In this document: piece after piece, positions 1-7,797 of the stretch
Layout: each line of letters begins with the position of its first letter
How positions within the stretch are numbered: position 1 is the first letter of the stretch
Origin: 13-2-20CM-68-14 sp046733295
Lineage (GTDB): Bacteria; Actinomycetota; Thermoleophilia; Gaiellales; Gaiellaceae
Direction: 5' to 3'
Assembly (NCBI GenBank): GCA_046733295.1
Contig: JBKPOY010000026.1
Span: 1 to 64,000 of the forward strand
Length of the DNA: 64,000 nt
Notes under the pieces: model-generated
The model's input: the letters and a program-made list of their open reading frames with translations, nothing else
What the model was told of the DNA's origin: nothing
Databases searched by the model: none
Position numbers and translations under genes: made by a program

Positions 1-158
1 TCGAGGTTGCGGCCCTCGTCGATCGCGAGGAACCCGAGCATGTGGTCGAAGGAGCGGTTCTCCATCATCAGGACGACGATGTGGTCGACCTTCTCGGTCA
101 GGTTGCGAAGCGCCGCGTCGGCGGGGACCACGCACGGGCCGGATGCGGTACCGGCCAT
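1..158 (-). CDS. Phospholipase C / acid phosphatase-type phosphoesterase, N-terminal part (runs off window)
   Basis: Reading the minus strand from an ATG at 156-158 gives 52 complete codons before the window edge. Residues from about 25 on read DHIVVLMMENRSFDHMLG. This is the hallmark first metal-binding block of the phosphoesterase family that includes bacterial phospholipase C and AcpA-type acid phosphatases (PF04185). In that family the E and N of MMENRSFDH sit at the active site. No signal peptide precedes the motif: the protein starts MAGTASGPCVVP. The rest is outside the window, so substrate and length are unknown. The next minus-strand gene upstream, RidA, ends just 3 nt before this start, so the two are probably co-transcribed. 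Confidence 0.82.
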   Translation of the reverse strand, partial: MAGTASGPCVVPADAALRNLTEKVDHIVVLMMENRSFDHMLGFLAIDEGRNL

Positions 159-160
159 CG

Positions 161-553
161 CTACTCGGCCGCCTCGACGACAGCGTCCGCTTCGATCTCG
201 ACCCGCCAGCGCGGGTCGAGGAGACCCGAGACGAGGAGCATCGCGCTCGCCGGGCGCGCCGTCCCGAAGACCTCGCCGTGGGCGCGCCCGACCTCCTGCC
301 AGTCGTCGGCGGAGGTCAGGAAGATGCGCGTGCGGACGACGTCCGAGGGCCGGGCGCCGAGCCTGCCGAGCGCGGCGACAATCACCTCGAGGCACCGCTT
401 CGCCTGGCCGTACGCATCAGACGGCGGCTCCTCGTCGCCGGGCATGATCGGTGCCGTCCCGGCGACGTAGATGTGCGGACCAATGCGGACGGCGCGCGAA
501 TAGCCGACCGACGCGGCGAACGGCGACTCGGCTTCGATGAACCGTTTTTCCAC
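161..553 (-). CDS. RidA/YjgF/YER057c/UK114 family protein
   Basis: 130 residues, the usual length for this family of small trimeric enamine/imine deaminases, which hydrolyse reactive 2-aminoacrylate-type intermediates. Family features include IYVAGTAP early on, the YGQAKRCLEVI helix, DVVRTRIFLT, and ARPASAMLLVSGLLDPRWRVEIEADAV at the end. The canonical R-P-A-R-S block reads TARPASAML. The reading frame stays open far upstream, but homology begins at VEKRF, so I chose the GTG at 551-553. That start lies 2 nt after the stop of the upstream small gene. The subfamily is uncertain; this looks like the broad RidA group found in actinomycetes. Confidence 0.85.
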   Translation of the reverse strand: MEKRFIEAESPFAASVGYSRAVRIGPHIYVAGTAPIMPGDEEPPSDAYGQAKRCLEVIVAALGRLGARPSDVVRTRIFLTSADDWQEVGRAHGEVFGTARPASAMLLVSGLLDPRWRVEIEADAVVEAAE

Positions 554-555
554 GC

Positions 556-804
556 CTACCGAGGGGTCGGCTCGTCGGCCTCCTGTGACTCCGCCTCCGG
601 CTGGTCCGCGGGCTCGGGCGCGGCTTCCTTGCCGGCCTTCCTCATCCGGGCCTGCTCCGCCTTGTCGTCGAGAAACTTCGCAAGGCTCCTCGCGTCCCTG
701 GCGATCGCCTCCATCACGTTCGGCGCTTCGCGCTCGAGGTCGTCTCGAACCTCGCCGAGCCACTGAGTAAGGCGCGCGCGCCTGTCGCCTCCCGAGCCGG
801 CCAT
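556..804 (-). CDS. Hypothetical protein, small, charged, helical
   Basis: 82 residues starting MAGSGGDRR and ending DEPTPR. It is rich in Arg, Glu, Ala and Asp and has no Cys or membrane segment. The middle (about residues 14-60) should be one or two amphipathic helices; the last 20 residues are acidic and Pro-rich and probably disordered. I do not recognise it. It ends 2 nt before RidA, so it is likely the first gene of a short minus-strand unit with RidA and the phosphoesterase. The ATG was chosen because codon use and composition change upstream of it. Confidence 0.55.
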   Translation of the reverse strand: MAGSGGDRRARLTQWLGEVRDDLEREAPNVMEAIARDARSLAKFLDDKAEQARMRKAGKEAAPEPADQPEAESQEADEPTPR

Positions 805-888
805 GGCCAGAGGGTAACGAGCCTGAACGCTCCGGCGCGACGAGGTCCGGTGGAGCGAGACCCCCGGACTCGCGATTAACTGCCGGGC

Positions 889-1617
889 ATGACCGCGGTC
901 TTCGTCCACGGCGTTCCCGAGACGAGCAGGATCTGGGACCCCCTGCGCCGCGCGATCGACAGGCATTCCGTCGCGCTCGCGCTGCCCGGCTTCGGAAACG
1001 AGCGCCCGGATGGCTTCGGTGCAACGAAGGACGAGTACGCCGACTGGCTCGCGGAGTCGCTCCGGGAGCTCGGCGGCCCAATCGATCTCGTGGGCCACGA
1101 CTGGGGCGCTTTGCTCACGCTGCGGGTCGCGACCGCGTACGACGTGCCGCTGCGAAGCTGGGCCGTCGACGTGCCCGACATCTACCACCCGGACTTCGTC
1201 TGGCACGAGACGGCGCAGATCTGGCAGACGCCCGGAGCGGGCGAGGAGCGGATGCGCACGCTGCAGGCGGAGGACGGCTTCGCCGCGCGGCTCGAGGGCG
1301 CCGGCGTCCCGAGGGAACTGGCCGAGGCGATCGCCTCGGAGCACGACGCGACGATGAGCCGCTGCATCCTCGACCTCTATCGCTCCGCGATGCCGAACGT
1401 GGCCGCCGACTGGGGCGCGGAAGCCGAGCGGCCGACCGCGGCACCCGGGCTCGTCCTGCTGCTGCCCGACCCACCCGAGGTCGAAGCGCGGTCGCTCGAG
1501 ACCGCGCGGCGCCTCGGGGCGCGAACCGCGCGCCTCGAGGCCGACCACTGCTGGATGGCCGAGGCGCCGGAGGCGAGCGCCACGGTCCTGCACGCTTTCT
1601 GGTCCTTGCTCGCCTGA
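889..1617 (+). CDS. Alpha/beta-fold hydrolase (haloalkane dehalogenase / epoxide hydrolase-like)
   Basis: 242 residues with the alpha/beta hydrolase order: an oxyanion-hole HGVPETS at 7-13, a nucleophile elbow GHDWG at 69-73 and a late histidine in ADHCWMAE at about 220. An Asp nucleophile (D71) in GHDWG is typical of haloalkane dehalogenases and epoxide hydrolases, not of Ser esterases. The protein is shorter than a standard 290-residue dehalogenase, so the cap domain is small. Substrate is not predictable. The gene stands alone between divergent and convergent neighbours. The ATG follows a poor -10-like TTAACT by 7 nt, which would make the message leaderless. Confidence 0.78.
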   Translation: MTAVFVHGVPETSRIWDPLRRAIDRHSVALALPGFGNERPDGFGATKDEYADWLAESLRELGGPIDLVGHDWGALLTLRVATAYDVPLRSWAVDVPDIYHPDFVWHETAQIWQTPGAGEERMRTLQAEDGFAARLEGAGVPRELAEAIASEHDATMSRCILDLYRSAMPNVAADWGAEAERPTAAPGLVLLLPDPPEVEARSLETARRLGARTARLEADHCWMAEAPEASATVLHAFWSLLA

Positions 1618-1620
1618 ACG

Positions 1621-2214
1621 TCAGCTCGCCCATCTGCGCCGCGCCCAGCGGATGAGCTCGACGAGCCCGGTGACGGCGAGCGCGATCCCGAATGCGAGCA
1701 GGAGCCCCTTCCACGGATCGCGCTCGAAGGCCTTGCCGCCGAAGTAGCCGAGCAACGCGGCGTAGGACGCCCAGATGAAGCCGGCCGCCACGTCGAACAC
1801 GATGAAGCGGCGCCACGGCATCTCGAGCCAGCCCGAGGAGAAGGAGACGATCGTGCGCCCGCCGGGAATGAACCGTCCGACGATGATCAGAAGGCCTCCG
1901 CGCTCGCTCACCTGCCGCTCGGCCCACCTTGCCCGTTCGCGACCCTTGCCCTCGGAGAAGAAGCGGCGCTTCAGCGGCTCTTCGAAGTAGCGGCCGAGCA
2001 GGTAGGCCGTGTTGTCGCCGGCGATCGCGCCCAGGGCGCCGGCGAGGATCAGGAGCGACAGGTGCATGTCGCCCGAGCTCGCGAGAACGCCGCCCGTGAT
2101 CACGGCCGTCTCGCTCGGCACGATCGGCACCAGCACGTCCGTGTACGCCAACGCGAAGACGACCGAGTAGGACCACCACGCGCCCGAGACGTAGTTCGCC
2201 AGCTCGTTCAGCAT
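1621..2214 (-). CDS. DedA family (SNARE-associated/VTT) membrane protein
   Basis: 197 residues. Conserved DedA blocks are visible: a re-entrant E at about residue 40 in VPSETAV, GAIAGDNTAYLLGRYF, GRFIPGGRTIVSFSSG (the family G-R-F-x-P-x-x-R block) and a C-terminal membrane helix before RWARRRW. DedA/VTT proteins are membrane proteins implicated in undecaprenyl-phosphate or phospholipid flipping and in membrane homeostasis. I chose the start MLNELANY at 2212-2214. A longer form starting at 2269-2271 would overlap the divergent YcaQ-like gene and adds a segment without family similarity. Confidence 0.85.
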   Translation of the reverse strand: MLNELANYVSGAWWSYSVVFALAYTDVLVPIVPSETAVITGGVLASSGDMHLSLLILAGALGAIAGDNTAYLLGRYFEEPLKRRFFSEGKGRERARWAERQVSERGGLLIIVGRFIPGGRTIVSFSSGWLEMPWRRFIVFDVAAGFIWASYAALLGYFGGKAFERDPWKGLLLAFGIALAVTGLVELIRWARRRWAS

Positions 2215-2269
2215 CGCCGCATCGTTCCCGAAACCCGGGGCGCGAGGTGGAATTACCCTGACGTCGGCC

Positions 2270-3268
2270 ATGACACGAACGGTCACGATCGAGCAGGCGC
2301 GGCGTATCGCCGTGCGCGCCCAGCTCCTCGACGGTTCCGCTCGCGGCGTTCTCGCCACCGTGCGGACGCTCGGCTTCCTGCAGCTCGACCCGATCGCCGC
2401 GGTCGCCCCGCCTCAGCAGCTCGTTCTGTGGAGCCGCCTCGGGCCGTTCGACACCGCCGAGCTCGACCGCCTCCTCTGGCGGGAGCGGAAGCTCTTCGAG
2501 TGGAACGCGTTCGTCTACCCGATCGAGACCCTGCCGCTGATCCAGGCGCGCATGCGGCGTGAGCGCCGCGCGCCCGTCACCAACTCCTGGGATCGCCGCA
2601 GGCGTGAATTTTTGAAGCAGAACCAGAGCTTTCGACGCTACGTGCTCCGCGAGCTCGAGGCCCGCGGGCCGCTTCTCTCCCGTGAGCTCGAGGATCGCTC
2701 GCGCGAGAAGCGTCGCGGCCGTCACCGCTGGTTCGGCAACCGACGCGTCGGCCAGATGCTCGAGCTCCTGCACGTACGCGGCGAATTGGCGGTCGTCGGG
2801 AGGCGTAACGGCCAGCGCCTCTGGGATCTGGCCGAACGGTGGTATCCGGACGCGGAGGTCGTGCCGCTCCGCGACGCCGAACGCCGCCTGCAGGAGCAGC
2901 GCTTCCGTGCGCTCGGCGTGCGCCTCGAGAAGGGCGAGTGGCGCGCGCATCCGGATGCGGACGATTCGCCCGTTCCAGACCGGGTGACCCTCCTCTCGCC
3001 GTTCGATCGACTCGTGCACGACCGCGCCCGCGCGGAGGCGCTTTTCGACTTCCGCTACCGGCTGGAGATGTACGTCCCTTCGGCGAAGCGGGAGTACGGC
3101 TACTACGTCCTGCCGATCCTCGTCGGCGACCGGCTGGTCGGCCGTGTCGAGCCTCGCTTCAACCGGAAGACCGGAGAGCTCGAGGTGCTGGGAGCCTGGG
3201 GCGAGACCTCGCGCCTGGACGAGGCGCTGACGGAATTGGCGACGTTTCTCGGCGCCAAGAGGGTCTGA
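2270..3268 (+). CDS. YcaQ-type (HTH_42) winged-helix DNA glycosylase-like protein
   Basis: 332 residues made of tandem winged-helix modules typical of the HTH_42 family, whose studied members (AlkZ, E. coli YcaQ/AlkX) are DNA glycosylases acting on alkylated or crosslinked DNA. The catalytic-region motif here is Q38-L39-D40 in FLQLDPIAAV. Q-hydrophobic-D is the YcaQ-like pattern, while AlkZ proteins carry Q-hydrophobic-Q. Other family-like blocks are FEWNAFVYPIETLP, RYVLRELEARGPLLSRELED, a basic wing RGRHRWFGNRRVGQMLE, and the C-terminal LLSPFDRLVHDRAR. It is likely a monomeric cytoplasmic repair enzyme. The gene is divergent from the DedA gene and ends at a strong hairpin. Confidence 0.8.
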   Translation: MTRTVTIEQARRIAVRAQLLDGSARGVLATVRTLGFLQLDPIAAVAPPQQLVLWSRLGPFDTAELDRLLWRERKLFEWNAFVYPIETLPLIQARMRRERRAPVTNSWDRRRREFLKQNQSFRRYVLRELEARGPLLSRELEDRSREKRRGRHRWFGNRRVGQMLELLHVRGELAVVGRRNGQRLWDLAERWYPDAEVVPLRDAERRLQEQRFRALGVRLEKGEWRAHPDADDSPVPDRVTLLSPFDRLVHDRARAEALFDFRYRLEMYVPSAKREYGYYVLPILVGDRLVGRVEPRFNRKTGELEVLGAWGETSRLDEALTELATFLGAKRV

Positions 3269-3271
3269 GAA

Positions 3272-3304
3272 AACGAAACGAGCGCCCGAGGCGCTCGCTT
3301 CGTT
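3272..3304 (+). terminator. Hairpin terminator after the YcaQ-like gene
   Basis: A 14-nt left arm (AACGAAACGAGCGC) pairs with a right arm (GCGCTCGCTTCGTT) around a 5-nt loop, with one A-C mismatch. It begins 3 nt after the stop codon. There is no U-tract, so it is a GC-rich L-shaped terminator or 3' stabilising hairpin. Confidence 0.7.
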
Positions 3305-3516
3305 CGCCGAGCCGATCTCGCTTTCGTCCACCGTCCCCATTGACCTTCGGCTTCCGCCTACGGCCCTCAGGCTCGGCTTCGACCTACTCGCGCTCCGTGC
3401 TCGGCGCCCGAGGGAATCTAGGGATCGGCCGACGGCGGCACAAGGGTCCGAAAAACGAAAAGGCCGCAATTTGGGCGCTCGGATTTTTTGGACGCGGCTC
3501 GGAGCGTCCGAGCTCA
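3305..3516. other. Intergenic stretch without a recognisable gene
   Basis: Between the hairpin and the direct-repeat promoter I see no ORF with convincing coding character. The only structure is a small inverted repeat (GGACGC/GCGTCC, about 3489-3510) directly after a run of six T. Confidence 0.5.
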
Positions 3517-3549
3517 CTCTTAGCGAGTTCTTAGGCGGCTCTTATCGCG
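3517..3549 (+). promoter_or_regulatory. Three 11-bp tandem direct repeats (CTTAG motif)
   Basis: CTCTTAG, TTCTTAG and CTCTTAT occur with their shared CTTA cores starting at 3519, 3530 and 3541, an exact 11-bp period. Face-of-helix repeats of this kind are how OmpR/PhoB-family response regulators commonly bind (for example the PmrA box, with two CTTAA half-sites). They lie 51-83 bp upstream of the ATG of the secreted repeat protein, where a promoter would be. A ribosome binding site, AAAGGAG, follows just before the gene. Confidence 0.55.
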
Positions 3550-3599
3550 CGTTCAAGGACGAGTGCTTCGGTTGGCCTATCCGTCCGAAAGGAGCACCG

Positions 3600-4316
3600 A
3601 TGAAGAACGTAAAGCGCAAGGTCGTCGTCGGAGCGGCTGCCGGCCTCGCCGTCGCAGGCGGCGGCGCCGCGATCGCGGCAACGCAGTTCGGTTCACCGAA
3701 GGAGGAGAGCCAGGCGGTCGTCAACGACGCCGCGAAGCAGCTCGGCGTCACGCCGAGCGAGCTGTCGGCGGCCCTGAAGAAGGCGTTGGAGAACCGGGTC
3801 GACGCCGCGGTCGCCGCCGGGCGCTTGACGAAGGAGCAGGGCGCCGAGCTGAAGAAGCGGATCGAGGCCGACGACCTGCCGCTGATCGGTGGCCCCGGCT
3901 TTGCCGGCCCCGGCCACCTGCGAGGGATCGGCCACTTCGGCCCTTCGGGCAATCTCGCTGCCGCGGCCGATTACCTCGGGCTCACGGAGGCCCAGCTCGA
4001 GAAGCAGCTGAACACGGGCAAGACGCTGGCCGAGGTGGCGAAGGCGCGTGACAAGTCGGTCGACGGCCTCGTCTCGGCGCTGTACGACGCGGAGAAGAAG
4101 AAGCTCGACGCGGCCGTCGCGGCGGGGCGCCTGACCAAGGCGCAGGAGGACAGCATCCTCGCCGGCCTGAAGTCACGGCTTTCGGACTTCGTCAAGCACG
4201 CTCAGCTCCGGCTCGACCGCGACGGCCCACGGGGCGGGTTCGGCCCGCGCGGGTTCGGGTTCCGCTTCCACGGCCCGCCGCCGAGCGCACCGCTCGGAGA
4301 CCCCGGGGTCACCTAG
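3600..4316 (+). CDS. Secreted repeat protein of unknown function
   Basis: 238 residues. Residues 1-27 form a signal-peptide-like segment: basic MKNVKRK, a hydrophobic Ala/Gly/Val core, then AIAATQF. Two related helical repeats follow. One starts LGVTPSELSAALKKAL and contains RVDAAVAAGRLTKEQ. The other starts LGLTEAQLEKQL and contains LDAAVAAGRLTKAQ. The C-terminus is Gly/Phe/Pro-rich (GPRGGFGPRGFGFRFHG). Such repeat proteins are common in actinomycetes but I know of no assigned function. The start is set by AAAGGAG 6 nt upstream of ATG. It converges on and overlaps the next gene by 4 nt. Control by a response regulator is suggested by the upstream repeats. Confidence 0.72.
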   Translation: MKNVKRKVVVGAAAGLAVAGGGAAIAATQFGSPKEESQAVVNDAAKQLGVTPSELSAALKKALENRVDAAVAAGRLTKEQGAELKKRIEADDLPLIGGPGFAGPGHLRGIGHFGPSGNLAAAADYLGLTEAQLEKQLNTGKTLAEVAKARDKSVDGLVSALYDAEKKKLDAAVAAGRLTKAQEDSILAGLKSRLSDFVKHAQLRLDRDGPRGGFGPRGFGFRFHGPPPSAPLGDPGVT

Positions 4317-4756
4317 AACTTCTGGAGCAAGCCGACACCCGCGATCACGAGGAGCGCCCCGAGCACGCGGACGACGGAGATCCGGTGCACGGGCACGCTC
4401 AGCAGGCCGTAATGATCGAGAACGAGCGCAGTCACCATCTGGCCGGCGACGATGAGCCCCACGGTTGTGGCGGCGCCGATCCGCGGCAGGAGGATGATGG
4501 ACAGCAGCACGTAGGTCGCCCCCAGCGCGCCTCCCGTCCAGACCCACCAGGGGGCGTCGGCGAGTCGCGTCCCGCGCGGCAGCGGCTGTCGCGAGACCAC
4601 GAACGCGACCAGCAGGCAGAGCGTTCCGACGACGAACGAGATCGCCGCCGCCATCACGGGGCCGCCGACCGCGTTTCGCAGCTGCGCGTTGATGCTGAAC
4701 TGGATGGGCAGGGCCGCGCCGGCCAGCAGCGCGAGCGGTAGCAGGAACGCGGCCAT
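4313..4756 (-). CDS. YdcZ/DUF606-type DMT family transporter
   Basis: 147 residues with about five hydrophobic helices (about residues 1-18, 33-53, 70-90, 95-113, 126-144). The sequence matches the short DUF606/YdcZ branch of the drug/metabolite transporter superfamily, with PIQFSINAQLRNAVGGPVMAAAISFVVG at the N-terminal end, PWWVWTGGALGATYVL in the middle and GLLLIAGVGL-like ALLVIAGVGLLQKF at the end. Members act as half-size, probably dimeric, permeases; substrate unknown. The ATG at 4754-4756 lies 14 nt after the stop of the large secreted protein upstream, so the two may be co-transcribed. Confidence 0.78.
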   Translation of the reverse strand: MAAFLLPLALLAGAALPIQFSINAQLRNAVGGPVMAAAISFVVGTLCLLVAFVVSRQPLPRGTRLADAPWWVWTGGALGATYVLLSIILLPRIGAATTVGLIVAGQMVTALVLDHYGLLSVPVHRISVVRVLGALLVIAGVGLLQKF

Positions 4757-4770
4757 CGGCCGCGAGCGTA

Positions 4771-7665
4771 CTACCGCACGCGCAGGGTGATGCCGGCCGA
4801 CTGGAAGCCGGATTTCTTCGCGGTGAAGAGGACCCGGCCCCGCTTGGAGGGCTTCAGGTTGAAGCGTGCGACGCCCCACAGGCTCGTGCTGACTGTCCGC
4901 GGCCTGACGCCGGCCCCGGTGACCCTGACCTTGACGCCCTTCATGTACATGCCCTGGCCGTTTTTGACCGTGACGCTGACCTTCGACCGGCGGCGCTTCC
5001 GCAGCTTGCCCTTGACGGAGACCTTCATCCGCGGGAGCAGGCTGAGCGGCTGTGCCGGCGAGTAGTCGCCGACGTTGTCGTCACCGTCGACGCCCGCGAC
5101 GCGCCAGTAGAGCTGATTGCCGCTCAGGTAGGCGACGTCCGTGAGCTTCGGAGCGTAGGCGGTGTTGTCGGTGTCGACGTCCTCGATGCTCGTCGCGAAG
5201 TCGGGCCGGCCCGAGATCTGCAGCCGGTACTTCTTGACGCCGAGCTTCGGGTTCCAGGACAGGAGCACTTGGTCCGGCTTGGCGTCGGTTACGAGGCCGC
5301 CCGGCTCGCCGATCGTGCGCGTGTAGGCCTGCGTCGCTGACCAGGGGCCCGGTGTCGTGCCGAAACCCTGCTTCGCGAAGACCGCGCGGACGCGCCAGTG
5401 GAAGATGCCCGTACCCGTCATCCTCTGGAAGGAGACGGCAGGCATCCGGAAGCCCGTGAAGGTCTGCGTTTCTCCGCTCGGCTTGTCGATCGAGAGGTCG
5501 TAGCCGACCGCTCCTTCGACCGAGCCCCAGGCCCAGACCGGCAGGTACTCGCCGCTCGTGGGATTGGACCCGCTCGGCACCGGGGCGGCGAGCTTCTTCT
5601 GGAAGATCCCCACAGTCGACCACGTCAGGCCGACGCCGTTCTCGTCGTCCGCACGAACGCGCCAGTACAGCAGCGTGTCGGCCGGATACGTGGTGTTCGT
5701 CGTGTACGCCGTCGAGTCGGTGGTGATGTCGTCGATCGGGTTGCCGAAGCTCGGATCCTGGGCGACCTGGAAGCGGTAGCGCCGCGCCCCCTCGGTGGGG
5801 GTCCACCGGAAGGACGGCTGGTTGTAGAACAGCGTCCCGGCCGCGGGTGCGAGCCTCGCCGGGGGCGTCGACTGCTTCTGGAAGCTTTGGGCCGCCGCGA
5901 GGAGCGGGTTACCGACCGCGCCGGTACCCGACGGATCGGTGGCGGGGAGAACGGCCCAGTAGTAGAGCGTCGTCTCGTCCGGATATGTCCGCGGCCCGAA
6001 GCCGGTCCGCGGCGCGTACGCGGGCACCTTCGTGAACGCATAGTCGACGAGGTTCGAGAACGACGGATCCTTCGCGACGAGCACGTAGTAGCTCTGCTTG
6101 CCCGCGAGCGGTTTCCAAGCGAAGTACGGGACGCGGCCGGTCATCGTGCCGGTCGCCGTCTGCGTGTAGTCGCCGGAACCGAGGTAGTTCGCGGTGCACG
6201 ACGGGCTGCAGGCACCGCCTGCGGGGTAGCTGGTGAACTGGAACGCCCAGCCCAGTCCGTTCGGATCGAGGTACGTGTAGTCGCCGTAGACGTCGTCGAA
6301 TCCCGCGCGGTCGCTCCTCGCCCGCACCCGGGCGCAGTATTGGCCTGCGACGAGCGACGGGAAGTCGTTCGAGACGTCGAGCGGATCGGAGTACGGCTTC
6401 GAGGCGAACCAGTTGTCGCCGAGCGGCGTCCAGGCGTTCACGGCCGTGTTGTTGCGCCAGTGGTGCGACGTCGAGGCCCAGTCGCAGAACGAGCCGTTGT
6501 ACGGCGTCACGTCGACCTCGTAGCTCGAGGCGCCCGGCACCCAGTCCCACGTCAGCATCGGCACCTGCGTCTGGTAGCCCGGCGTGCCCGCGTCGACGTC
6601 CGTGCCTGGATCGTTGAGGTTGTCGCGCAGGCGCAGGTTCTTGATCGCCGGGGCGATCGTCGGCGGCACCTTGTCGAAGGTCTTCGTGAAGGAGGGCCCG
6701 ACATTCCAGACGCCGGTGTTCCCGTCCGGATCGACCGCGCGGACGCGCCAGTAGTACGTGTTGTCCTTGAAGACCGTGGTCGGCGAGTACGAGGTGGCGA
6801 TCGTCGGGTTGTCGCAGCAGACCTTCGAGCCCGGCGCGAAGTCGGACGACGAGTTGATCTCGAGTTGGTACTTCGCAGCTCCCGCGACCGGGTCCCAGTA
6901 GAACTGCGGGTCGTAGACTTCCGACGCCGCGTTCAGGTCGACGACGTGCGGGACCGTCGTCGAGGGCCAGAGCCAGTTGAACGAGGCGACCGGCGAGGCG
7001 ACGCCGCGGTTGCCCTCGGCGTCGACCGGGATCACGTTCCAGAAGTACGAGCCGGTCGGCAGCGCTGCGGAGATCGCGAGCGTGTTCGCCTGGATTTTCG
7101 GGATCCCGTTCGGATCGTTCTCGTCATGGAAGACGAGCGAGCCGAGCGACGGATCGCTCGCGACGGAGACGAGGTAGTTCGCCGCCCCGGGGACGGGCGT
7201 CCAGCCGAGCTTGAGCGAATCGGTGCCGAAGGAGAGATTCGCGCCCGCGGCCGGCGACTGCAGGGCTGTGGCGGCCGTCCAGGACTTGCGGAAGAGGCGG
7301 CCGGGCGACCAGACCGACACGGAGCCGTCGGCGCCGACCGACCGCACACGCCAATAGTACGTCCCGTTCGGGAACGTCTTCAGCACCGTCGCGCGGGTGT
7401 TGCTCGTCGCGAAGCTGTCGGCGCCCTTGCCGAGCACGGGCGAGTTGAAGCCGGCGTCTGCGGAGAGCTGAAACTCGTAGTGGTCGACCGACGACACGGG
7501 CGACCAAGCGAAAGAGGGAACGAACTGGACGACTGCGCCGGCGGCCGGCGACAGAAGCGTCGGTGTCGGAAGCGGACTGTTCGGAACCGCCTGGGCCGGC
7601 GAGGCCGTGGCCAGAACGAACGCGGCGGCGAGGAGCGTCGAGAGGATCGAGAGCTTTGCGGCCAT
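4771..7665 (-). CDS. Large secreted protein with about eight FN3-like repeats
   Basis: 964 residues. Residues 1-26 are a Sec signal peptide ending in SPAQA. The rest is built from about eight modules of roughly 100 residues. Each ends in a strand pattern such as TYYWRVRAVDPDGNTGVW followed by an FxK segment, which is typical of fibronectin type III or related Ig-like folds. Each module begins with a P-A-A-G or L-x-W-x-P-V-x-G-A-x-x-Y block. The last 85 residues form a different, very basic all-beta domain (KGKLRKRRRSKVSVTV). No sortase motif, transmembrane anchor or enzyme domain is visible. Likely extracellular or surface-bound with a binding or structural role. Confidence 0.75.
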   Translation of the reverse strand: MAAKLSILSTLLAAAFVLATASPAQAVPNSPLPTPTLLSPAAGAVVQFVPSFAWSPVSSVDHYEFQLSADAGFNSPVLGKGADSFATSNTRATVLKTFPNGTYYWRVRSVGADGSVSVWSPGRLFRKSWTAATALQSPAAGANLSFGTDSLKLGWTPVPGAANYLVSVASDPSLGSLVFHDENDPNGIPKIQANTLAISAALPTGSYFWNVIPVDAEGNRGVASPVASFNWLWPSTTVPHVVDLNAASEVYDPQFYWDPVAGAAKYQLEINSSSDFAPGSKVCCDNPTIATSYSPTTVFKDNTYYWRVRAVDPDGNTGVWNVGPSFTKTFDKVPPTIAPAIKNLRLRDNLNDPGTDVDAGTPGYQTQVPMLTWDWVPGASSYEVDVTPYNGSFCDWASTSHHWRNNTAVNAWTPLGDNWFASKPYSDPLDVSNDFPSLVAGQYCARVRARSDRAGFDDVYGDYTYLDPNGLGWAFQFTSYPAGGACSPSCTANYLGSGDYTQTATGTMTGRVPYFAWKPLAGKQSYYVLVAKDPSFSNLVDYAFTKVPAYAPRTGFGPRTYPDETTLYYWAVLPATDPSGTGAVGNPLLAAAQSFQKQSTPPARLAPAAGTLFYNQPSFRWTPTEGARRYRFQVAQDPSFGNPIDDITTDSTAYTTNTTYPADTLLYWRVRADDENGVGLTWSTVGIFQKKLAAPVPSGSNPTSGEYLPVWAWGSVEGAVGYDLSIDKPSGETQTFTGFRMPAVSFQRMTGTGIFHWRVRAVFAKQGFGTTPGPWSATQAYTRTIGEPGGLVTDAKPDQVLLSWNPKLGVKKYRLQISGRPDFATSIEDVDTDNTAYAPKLTDVAYLSGNQLYWRVAGVDGDDNVGDYSPAQPLSLLPRMKVSVKGKLRKRRRSKVSVTVKNGQGMYMKGVKVRVTGAGVRPRTVSTSLWGVARFNLKPSKRGRVLFTAKKSGFQSAGITLRVR

Positions 7666-7785
7666 AGGCTGTGTGACGCCGGCCGCGAGGCGTCGAATCT
7701 CCTTTCTAAGTCGTCCCGTTCGAGGTCAGCATCGGGATACGGCGGCGAGTGGCTATCCCTCGGTCGAGGGGATCCGGGCACGGTT

Positions 7786-7791
7786 TACGCT
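7786..7791 (+). promoter_or_regulatory. -10 box of a leaderless promoter (Rieske oxygenase)
   Basis: TACGCT ends 6 nt before the ATG at 7798, so transcription should start at or next to the start codon. There is no Shine-Dalgarno sequence between. Confidence 0.5.
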
Positions 7792-7797
7792 TGGTCC

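Noticed and set aside
1115..3517. 800-codon minus-strand open frame across the hydrolase, DedA and YcaQ-like genes
   Set aside because: It has no family-like sequence and is a GC-driven antisense shadow; the three real genes have clear motifs in other frames.
3600..4316. Secreted repeat protein read from an earlier start at 3471
   Set aside because: The extension has no signal-peptide logic and covers the direct-repeat promoter; AAAGGAG fixes the start at 3600.
5398..7797. Plus-strand open frame that runs into the Rieske oxygenase gene
   Set aside because: It is antisense to the FN3-like protein gene and rich in Arg/Val dipeptides; the oxygenase homology starts only at 7798.
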